The notes under the pieces were generated by a model. That model was not told the origin of the DNA. It was given only the letters and a program-made list of their open reading frames with translations, and ran no database searches. The position numbers and the translations under genes were made by a program. A stretch of DNA of 9,073 nt from Stigonema ocellatum SAG 48.90 = DSM 106950. Lineage in GTDB: Bacteria; Cyanobacteriota; Cyanobacteriia; Cyanobacteriales; Nostocaceae. The stretch spans positions 1 through 9,073 of the forward strand of contig JADQBA010000236.1 in NCBI GenBank assembly GCA_016903675.1, written 5' to 3'. Position 1 is the stretch's first letter; each line of letters begins with the position of its first letter. Of this stretch, positions 1-4,585 are shown in pieces.

Positions 1-1271
1 TCTACAAGGGCTGTAAGCAATTGTTCCATAGCTGTATTTTTTATGTTATGGGCATTTGTATCAGGCAAAAGAGACTCTTGGTAACGACAAATAAAACACA
101 TCTTATCCTTGAGTGTTGCTACACCTATAAAAAGTGGTAGAAATTTTGATCCTGTAGGCATCAAATAAAGTTCCTGTAACTGTAATTTGCCAAACTGTTG
201 TTTAATATTTAAATTCCCCAGATTAGTAATTACAAGATCAATTCCTCTTATATCTCTGGTATTTGAAGTTTTCTCACCTTTGTTAGAGTTACTAGATAAT
301 AAGGCTTTTGCTTTTAATACATCGTCAAATAATTTTCCGTCTTCTACCACTTGATTGAGCTTATGTTTAACTTCACGCGCTAAATCCCAAAAATCGGTCT
401 TCTGGCTTAATCGATGAGCGGTAACTGGTCTAGTAATGTATTCTCCCAGATTTTCGCCGACGTGAATTGTCAAATAGTTGCGTATATTTACTGGTGTATG
501 ACACCTAAGAATAATCTCGTCAGAAGATTTTATTTCAGCAGCGATCGCTAAAAGAAATGCAGCACATAAAGCACCGTGAACCGAAGTTTTCTCGGAGCGA
601 GAGCGTTCTAAAATCTTGCTAGTTACCGTAGAAGATAGCGTCCAATGAAACAGACGAATTGGAAATGTTTCTGAAGTATTTAATTCCTGACTATTCTGAT
701 AATTTGCTGTTAATATAGACTCTGCTTCTATCCAATTATCTAAATCTTCCTCAACCCAATTTTTAGTAACATCAGGTATAATTTCATCAACAGGAGGCAA
801 GTCTGGTAAAAGCTCACGAGGGCTATCTGGTTCACCAATAAATTGTAAGATATCTCGGATAAGATAAGCTCCTGATAAACCATCACCAATGCAATGATGA
901 AAAGTGATTATTAGGTTAGAAATATCAGGTCCGTGCAGCAACAATACGCGCAGCAGGGGTTCTTTACTCCAACTCAAAGGGTGACGTAATTCTTCTACCA
1001 TCTCCCGACACCAATGTTCTTCTCCTTGTCGCTCAATTACTCGCAGTGGAATAGGCGGAACATTTTCTAAGGAAAATTGCGGCTGATTTTGATTGTTAGT
1101 GACTATTTTTACTCTTAACCGAGAATGCCTCAATTGTAGCCAAGTTAGAGCTTCAGTTAATAAATCAATGGTAAATGAGCCTTTAATAGTCACTGACAAG
1201 GTAACATTTTCTGGGCTATTATTGTATGACAACCACATCAACTGTTCTGATGCTGTAAGAATGCGATTCAT
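1..1271 (-). CDS. PapA5/condensation-domain acyltransferase, C-terminus cut by window edge
   Basis: A reading frame of 423 codons stays open from an ATG at 1271-1269 to the left edge. An in-frame TAA lies 27 bases upstream of this ATG, so it is the first possible ATG. The protein begins MNRILTASEQLMWLSYN and carries the HHxxxDG acyltransferase signature as HHCIGDG at about residues 125-131. It continues with a long second half (about 205-420) typical of stand-alone condensation enzymes of the PapA5 (phthiocerol dimycocerosyl transferase) type. The family moves acyl groups from a thioester to a hydroxyl or amine using the second His as base; the substrate here is unknown. At 423 residues it is nearly full family length, so little is missing. 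It lies 14 bp downstream of the broken RHH gene and would have shared its promoter. No good Shine-Dalgarno is visible. No NRPS or PKS partner is inside the window. The family call is strong, the substrate is not predictable. Confidence 0.88.
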   Translation of the reverse strand, partial: MNRILTASEQLMWLSYNNSPENVTLSVTIKGSFTIDLLTEALTWLQLRHSRLRVKIVTNNQNQPQFSLENVPPIPLRVIERQGEEHWCREMVEELRHPLSWSKEPLLRVLLLHGPDISNLIITFHHCIGDGLSGAYLIRDILQFIGEPDSPRELLPDLPPVDEIIPDVTKNWVEEDLDNWIEAESILTANYQNSQELNTSETFPIRLFHWTLSSTVTSKILERSRSEKTSVHGALCAAFLLAIAAEIKSSDEIILRCHTPVNIRNYLTIHVGENLGEYITRPVTAHRLSQKTDFWDLAREVKHKLNQVVEDGKLFDDVLKAKALLSSNSNKGEKTSNTRDIRGIDLVITNLGNLNIKQQFGKLQLQELYLMPTGSKFLPLFIGVATLKDKMCFICRYQESLLPDTNAHNIKNTAMEQLLTALV

Positions 1272-1285
1272 GACAATTACAAGGA

Positions 1286-1706
1286 TTATAGTATCTTAAA
1301 TGCTGTCAATCTTTCCTCCATTTCAATTACCCTGCGTACCAATGGCACATCATCAGTACAGCCCAAGTAATAAGCCAAAGCATCTAGCATGACCACTCGC
1401 TTCGCGAAAATTCAAAAGTCAAAAGTCAAAAGTCAAAAGTGTAAAAAGGGATACAAGCCCCTAAATTTATTTATGAAAAATCAAAAATATGTATTTCGAG
1501 ACGCATAGCGCAAGAAATACTACGTCCATACTTCAAGCCCGTAAATTTATTTATGGGGTTCTTACTTTTGACTTTTGACTTTTGATTTTTGACTTGGAGC
1601 AAAGCGACTTGACCTTGGTTTTAGTTGTACCTGCAACCTTTACATATGAGTTGAGCCGTTCATCGAGTTCCTTTGGGAGTCGGACACTAAATTGTGGTGA
1701 AACCAT
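1286..1706 (-). pseudogene. Ribbon-helix-helix regulator gene split by a 215-bp element
   Basis: This is a second copy of the RHH gene at 6105-6329. The N-terminal part (1610-1706) encodes MVSPQFSVRLPKELDERL and the start of helix A, up to KTKV. The C-terminal part (1286-1394) encodes the rest, to EMEERLTA, and then diverges to end FKIL-stop. Between them lies element E1, flanked by TGACC on both sides (1390-1394 and 1610-1614); the intact copy has a single TGACC at this point. As it stands, the N-terminal part reads into the element's heptamer arm and gains a basic tail (KSKIKSQKSK) ending at 1551. An upstream in-frame ATG at 1757 would add MSFTEYIVAQSQDEMTI, but that extension is frame-shifted in the intact copy, so the start at 1706 is preferred. 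The truncated product lacks most of the second helix and is unlikely to fold as a normal RHH dimer. The acyltransferase gene follows after 14 bp. Confidence 0.9.
1395..1609. mobile_element. E1: STRR-armed MITE-like element, 215 bp
   Basis: A non-coding insertion whose boundaries are defined by comparison with the intact RHH gene. A 5-bp direct repeat TGACC flanks it. The ends are imperfect inverted repeats: ACTCGCTTCGCG at the left and, read inward from the right, AGTCGCTTTGCTC. Just inside are inverted arms of 7-bp tandem repeats: four CAAAAGT units (1413-1440) and, in opposite sense, ACTTTTG units (1564-1595, one variant). The core (about 1447-1560) contains a direct repeat of a CAAGCCC..TAAATTTATTTATG word near both ends and is about 80% similar to the core of E2 in the reverse orientation. 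There is no coding capacity, so any movement would depend on a transposase elsewhere. Heptamer arrays (STRR) are known from heterocystous cyanobacteria; use of them as the arms of an inserted unit with a target duplication is what is seen here. Confidence 0.85.
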
Positions 1707-1783
1707 AATTGTCATTTCATCCTGTGACTGTGCAACAATATATTCAGTGAATGACAACTATATTATGCACTTTAATGGAGAAA
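1707..1783 (-). promoter_or_regulatory. Conserved upstream region of the broken RHH copy
   Basis: This stretch aligns with 6330-6405 upstream of the intact RHH gene, including the shared words TCAGTGAATGACAAC and ATTATG with ACTTTAAT. On the minus strand it contains an AT-rich CATAATAT box that could be a -10 element. Conservation in both copies suggests promoter or autoregulatory operator function, although recent duplication alone would give the same picture. No convincing -35 box was found. Confidence 0.35.
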
Positions 1784-1834
1784 ATAGGTTGTTAATGGGG
1801 TGAATGTTGCTAGCTATGCGCTTGGGCGCGCTCG

Positions 1835-2035
1835 CGTATAGCTCGCGGGCTTATCGCCACACCACAACCCAATCCTCAACAAAAGCGATGTGGAAGCCAC
1901 CTTAATGCGATCGCTATTCAGCTCCGGTAGAGCATCGCACCCCACAAACCAATTCTCATCATAGAGCGATAAGCCTGATTGCATGGCGCTGCGCGCATCG
2001 CCACCACAACCCAATCTTCATTCTCAAAGGCGATC
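1835..2035. repeat. Three copies of a dispersed CCACRACCCAATCYTC repeat
   Basis: Copies with the core CCACRACCCAATCYTC lie at 1862-1877 and 2001-2020, and a more diverged one (CCCACAAACCAATTCTC) at 1941-1957. Each is preceded by a GC-rich palindromic stretch (for example GCGCTGCGCGCATCGCC) and followed by an AAAGCGATCGC-like HIP1 end. Related copies occur at 3057-3074 and 7003-7117. The full unit is about 50 bp. On the minus strand it can translate as an AIALENEDWVVVA-like peptide, but no single frame stays open through all copies, so I treat it as a DNA repeat and not a protein domain. Confidence 0.7.
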
Positions 2036-2122
2036 GCTTGCACCACTTTGACCAAATTATTTACCAGAATTATACCCAAACAGACTTCAGCATTTCCTAA
2101 TCTCACGTGGTTGGAATGGTCC

Positions 2123-2218
2123 CCACCCCCTTCGGGGAAAGTCAAAATTCAAAATTCAAAAGTCAAAAGTATTAATTTTGCCCTTTGACTTGAGACGTTT
2201 GACTTTCGCAAAGCGGCA
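2123..2218. mobile_element. E3: short heptamer-armed element, about 96 bp
   Basis: Flanked by the direct repeat TCC (2120-2122 and 2219-2221). The ends are imperfect inverted repeats: inward from the left CCCCTTCGGGGAAAGTCAAA, inward from the right CGCTTTGCGAAAGTCAAA (minus strand). Inside are AAAATTC and AAAAGTC heptamers (2144-2170) facing GACTT words (2185-2206). It lacks the core of E1 and E2 and is mostly arms. Excision in silico restores the reading frame of the host gene (WLRE-DHSNHV), which fixes its boundaries. The 3-bp duplication is short and could be partly chance. Confidence 0.7.
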
Positions 2219-2395
2219 TCCTCCCTTAACCAAAAATTACCTTTGTCAATGGTTGAAATAATGTATTTACGCTTCAAATCCCCTACTACTTGAACTCTGT
2301 CTCCCACTTTAAAACTCGGTGACTCAGTAGGAGGAGTGAATTTTTCAGCACTTTCTTTAGTTAAGTGGTTTTGAAACTCTGGACACTGGAACGGC

Positions 2396-2415
2396 TGTCC
2401 AATGTGGTTGTCCAA
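2396..2415. repeat. Two TGTCCAA heptamers, remnant of the helicase-tail tract
   Basis: TGTCCAA occurs at 2396-2402 and 2409-2415, the same word that is repeated ten times at 7314-7614. The sequence continues, across E2, as TGTCA then GTGGCTGCAATGATTTCGTC (2621-2640), closely matching 7413-7447. This identifies the area as a scrap of a related tract. Confidence 0.65.
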
Positions 2416-2420
2416 TGTCA

Positions 2421-2616
2421 AGTCGCTATCTCCCTGCTCGTAATTCGTAATTCGTAATTACCCCATGCTGAAATAGGGGGCTTGTAATAATGACGTAGTA
2501 TTTCTTGCACTACGTGGATCGAAATACATTTTTTTTGTTTTCCATAAATGAATTTAGGGGCTTGTACCTTTAATTTATTAATTACGAATTACGAATTACG
2601 AATTACGAATTATTTG
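2421..2616. mobile_element. E2: MITE-like element sharing E1's core but with different heptamer arms, 196 bp
   Basis: Flanked by GTCA at 2417-2420 and 2617-2620. Joining the flanks gives a sequence that matches the helicase tail near 7411-7447 almost base for base, so this is an empty-site reconstruction from inside the same window. The arms are inverted heptamer arrays: three CGTAATT (2439-2459) and four AATTACG (2580-2607). The core matches E1 in the reverse orientation: GACGTAGTATTTCTTGC at 2492-2508 is the complement of 1510-1526, AATTTAGGGGCTTGT at 2551-2565 is the complement of 1453-1467, and TCGAAATACAT at 2519-2529 is the complement of 1489-1499. The left end AGTCGCTATC resembles E1's terminal AGTCGCTTTG; the right end is less like it. 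There is no coding potential. Confidence 0.82.
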
Positions 2617-2617
2617 G

Positions 2618-3049
2618 TCAGTGGCTGCAATGATTTCGTCGTTTAATTAAATTTTGCACCCTTGAGCGCGTATCTGCCAAGGTTAGATACAAAAAATTCC
2701 CTTGATTATCCAGAATTTCATATTCGTCGATGACGTTATGATTTGCATCTTCTCCCCATCCATAACCCTGAATTAGCTTTAAAGAGTGAGCTTCTTCTAA
2801 AAGTTCATCAAGTTCTAACAGAATATCTCTGTATTGAATTTTGAGTTTACCTGTTCTCACCATTTCATCCAATCTGGCTTTATATTCATCGTGTGTTTCG
2901 TACATCATAGAACCAGCCCTTTCAATACAAACGTAGAAAATACGATTCCAGATAGATGTTAGCAATTCAGCCAAATTTTGATAGCAAAAGCCCCACCACT
3001 GCACCCCGGAGGCAAAGTGGTAGTCGATGCACTCCTGTGTCTGCTGCGC
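2618..3049 (-). pseudogene. Unrecognised protein fragment, 3' part of a split gene
   Basis: The frame is open from just after a TAA at 3050-3052 down to a TGA at 2618-2620. A coding-like sequence (QTQECIDYHFASGVQWW..) reads through with no break. Possible starts are a GTG at 3004 (128 residues) or the ATG pair giving MMYETHDEYKARLDEM (about 96 residues). The latter part is charged and helical (QYRDILLELDELLEEAH) and then EYEILDNQGNFLYLTLAD, which looks like a small alpha/beta protein. I do not recognise the family. Because sequence upstream of the ATG still looks coding and is preceded, about 50 bp away, by another open fragment ending PME-stop, I interpret this as the 3' piece of a gene split by a dispersed repeat. 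The last codons overlap a stretch homologous to the helicase tail. A functional short gene starting at the ATG pair cannot be excluded. Confidence 0.5.
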
Positions 3050-3092
3050 TTACGCGCCCCACAACCCAATCCTCCTGGTCGCGCTTTAATTA
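3043..3092. repeat. Dispersed repeat copy between two gene fragments
   Basis: Contains GCTGCGCTTACGCG followed by CCCCACAACCCAATCCTC (3057-3074), the same arrangement as at 7049-7078 (GCTGCGCTTACGCC then CCACGACCCAATCCTC). It sits between a minus-strand fragment ending in ..REFPME-stop and another starting QTQECIDYHF. Both look like parts of one protein, so this copy may be a small insertion. Confidence 0.6.
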
Positions 3093-3293
3093 CTCCATAG
3101 GAAACTCGCGCATAGCAATAGAGATTGGTCTAATGACCCAAGGGTAAGCTTGTGGGTTCGGTGTCGGCATATACACGAACACCCCAGGCTCGCCATTCCA
3201 AGCCTGAGCAAGGTCTGCAACAGGTCTACTATCGCATACGTCAGTGCTACACGCCCAATCGTACCACTCCTGCTGCTGTTGCGTTAACTTACG
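3090..3293 (-). pseudogene. Unrecognised protein fragment, 5' part of the split gene
   Basis: An open stretch of 67 codons with no start codon near its beginning. It reads RKLTQQQQEWYDWACSTDVC, then DSRPVADLAQAWNGEPGVFV, YMPTPNPQAYPWVIRPISIA, and MREFPME-stop. The composition is protein-like (aromatic-rich, ordered turns) and unlike random translation of this AT-rich DNA. It is preceded by a 10-bp tandem duplication that puts a TAA in frame. I do not recognise the family. The plus-strand open frame over the same bases (3152-3346) is taken as its shadow. Together with 2618-3049 it probably made one protein of at least 200 residues. Confidence 0.45.
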
Positions 3294-3301
3294 TTAACTT
3301 A
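3282..3301. repeat. 10-bp perfect tandem duplication
   Basis: CGTTAACTTA is present twice in a row. It lies at the upstream boundary of the fragment 3090-3293. Removing one copy extends the minus-strand frame upstream (..CCFEELKLTQQQ), though another stop follows soon after. It fits a replication-slippage mutation in an already damaged gene. Confidence 0.8.
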
Positions 3302-3527
3302 AGTTCCTCAAAACAGCACAAGTTGTTTATGTGTGCCAGAATCTAGAACTAATATCCCAGATTCAACAGCTTTAAAATATTAGTAAAGAAAAATTGCAGT
3401 TTCTTTAAACTACAACTATAACAAGGAAAGTTAATGAATAAAAGGGGAATGAGACAGTATTAAGACTATTATAAGTTTACAAACATTAGACTTAAAACTA
3501 TCCAACTAAAACTAGTTAGTATTTCAG
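3302..3527. other. AT-rich intergenic region before the resolvase-like gene
   Basis: No coding frame of note. The last 100 bases are strongly AT-rich and must contain the promoter of the plus-strand gene at 3528, with AT boxes such as TATTATAAGT near 3466-3476, but no clear -35/-10 pair can be assigned. No purine-rich ribosome binding site precedes the ATG. Confidence 0.5.
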
Positions 3528-4142
3528 ATGACGTGGCTTATCTTTTTGCTCATAATTATAATTTTAGGATTGTGCTATCAACTGTTCCGAGTAAAGGCTA
3601 GTGTAAGGGAGAGAGCAAAAGAATATTATGAAACTTGGAAAAAAAGAGATTACGAGTATATAAAGCGAGAACAACGAGATATTGCTCAACAAGAAATAGA
3701 GATACTTGTAAATGAGCGATCGCAAAAAATAGCACGAGAGCAATACGAGTCATGGTGTTCTCACAATGTAGACTCTATCAGGAATGAGCAAAGAGAGATT
3801 GCCACACGTGAAGCACAAGTTCTACTTCAACAATGGATAGATGAGAATAGTAAAACTATTGGGAAAGATGCTATTCAAAGAAGTCAATCTGTAATTGCTG
3901 GGAAAGTCACAGAACAATTTATTCCTTTTCTGCCAGAATTTACTTTCAACCCAAAAGATGCCAGGTTTATAGGTAGCCCAGTAGACTTTGTAGTTTTTGA
4001 TGGATTAGATGAAAATAACCTACGGGAAATTCTATTCATAGAGGTCAAAACAGGAGCTTCTTTTTTAAATAAGCGTCAGAGATATATTAAAGAAGCAATC
4101 CAAAACAACAGAGTTAAATGGATTGAGATGAGAAAGAATTAA
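3528..4142 (+). CDS. Membrane-anchored Holliday junction resolvase-like protein (PD-(D/E)XK fold)
   Basis: 204 residues. Residues 2-19 (TWLIFLLIIIILGLCYQL) form one N-terminal transmembrane helix. Residues 25-125 are a charged, helical, coiled-coil-like region that contains two related units about 39 residues apart (AKEYYETW..EQRDIA at 30-53 and AREQYESW..EQREIA at 69-92). The C-terminal domain (130-204) has the nuclease-like pattern of the archaeal/bacterial 'Holliday junction resolvase-related' family: SPVDFVVFDG (Asp153), ILFIEVKTG (Glu172, Lys174), then LNKRQRYIKEAI and RVKWIEMR. Asp, Glu and Lys of a PD-(D/E)XK site are all present, so metal-dependent DNA cleavage is possible. True biochemical activity in this family is not well established to my knowledge. 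The membrane anchor suggests action at the inner membrane. It is transcribed alone, convergent with the EAD1-CHAT-GUN4 gene. Confidence 0.85.
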   Translation: MTWLIFLLIIIILGLCYQLFRVKASVRERAKEYYETWKKRDYEYIKREQRDIAQQEIEILVNERSQKIAREQYESWCSHNVDSIRNEQREIATREAQVLLQQWIDENSKTIGKDAIQRSQSVIAGKVTEQFIPFLPEFTFNPKDARFIGSPVDFVVFDGLDENNLREILFIEVKTGASFLNKRQRYIKEAIQNNRVKWIEMRKN

Positions 4143-4585
4143 TGACTCAGTAGGTCGTTGAGAATAATTGTTAACCTATTCATGCCCGTCTTTATTGATG
4201 AGTTGGCTCGCGATGCTTCTAGGAGCCGCCAAGGGCGATCGCTTGAGTCAGTATTTTGTATTTTGAAAACTCTATAATCTTGTTTTTACGGTTTTCTTTA
4301 ATATGGACTACGGGTTCAACCATTCCTCTACCGGTGCAGATAGGGATTTCCGGTTCGGTTCCAAATTACCTCCTTTTATCCGGTGCTTTAGCTCTTTGAT
4401 AACTAGTCTGGTGGGTTGGGGGATACGCTGTCACCGTTGCACCCACGCTCTTTGGGCTTGGCTTTAACGCCTCACCTACATGATTATACAGTTATCTTGG
4501 TTGTGGGTTTTTCCCCTTATCAAGAGCGGCTAATCCTCCAAATCCTTACTGGGATTGGTTTCTAGCCAACGAATCGCACTACAGG
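4143..4585 (-). other. Intergenic, possible decayed IS200/IS605-type tnpB 3' end
   Basis: No intact gene. On the minus strand the stretch from about 4500 to 4280 reads in broken frames with words such as ALKPSPKSVGATVTA and NLEPNRKSL, which recall the variable C-terminal tails of cyanobacterial TnpB proteins. They are followed by a GAAATCCC..GAGGAATGG hairpin segment like the right end of IS200/IS605 elements. No zinc-ribbon motif survives and several stops are present, so the assignment is tentative. The left part (4143-4260) has one HIP1 site and nothing else recognisable. No terminator hairpin with a T run is visible between the two convergent genes. Confidence 0.3.
4325..4345 (-). other. 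Small hairpin, candidate IS605-like right-end structure
   Basis: On the minus strand, CC-CTATC pairs with GGTAG-A-GG around a 6-base loop: seven pairs, one of them a T-G pair, with one bulged A. Position and flanking words (GAACCGGAAATCCC before, GGAATGG after) resemble the end hairpins of IS200/IS605 elements, which also end the guide-like RNA of TnpB. Without an intact tnpB this stays a suggestion. Confidence 0.3.

Larger units (their letters stand above)
1918..2421 (-). pseudogene. Broken gene for an SH3/KOW-like small protein, interrupted by E3
   Basis: The right part (2222-2420) encodes TLDNHIGQPFQCPEF, then FKVGDRVQVVGDLKRKYI and KGNFWLRE. The left part (down to 1918) encodes DHSNHVRLGNAEV followed by a hydrophobic stretch CLGIILVNNLVKVVQAIA. 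Removing the 96-bp element E3 and one copy of its TCC duplication joins them in frame as WLRE-DHSNHVRLG, which is strong evidence that they were one gene. The KVGDRVQVVGD start with following strands resembles a small beta-barrel (SH3 or KOW-like) domain; this is a pattern judgement and the family is not identified. The 5' end is cut by element E2: the only start, a TTG at 2421, straddles the E2 junction and is probably spurious. The original 5' sequence resembles the repetitive tail of the helicase gene at 7115-9073. The 3' end runs into the dispersed repeat, which supplies the last residues. Confidence 0.65.

Noticed and set aside
1093..1299. Open plus-strand frame of 68 codons.
   Set aside because: Antisense to the N-terminus of the acyltransferase.
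1395..1609. Regularly spaced short repeats that could be mistaken for a CRISPR array.
   Set aside because: The units are 7 bp and adjacent without spacers, and they are inverted at the two ends of an insertion. No cas genes are present.
1814..2014. Minus-strand frame of 66 codons with DENWFVGCDALPELNS.
   Set aside because: It runs through three copies of the dispersed repeat in changing frames, and no frame is kept from copy to copy.
3152..3346. Open plus-strand frame of 64 codons.
   Set aside because: The opposite strand has the more protein-like sequence (QAWNGEPGVFVYMPTPNP), so this is taken as its shadow.
4143..4585. Group II intron end.
   Set aside because: No domain V hairpin of the expected form and no reverse transcriptase remnant; the hairpin fits an IS200/IS605 end better.
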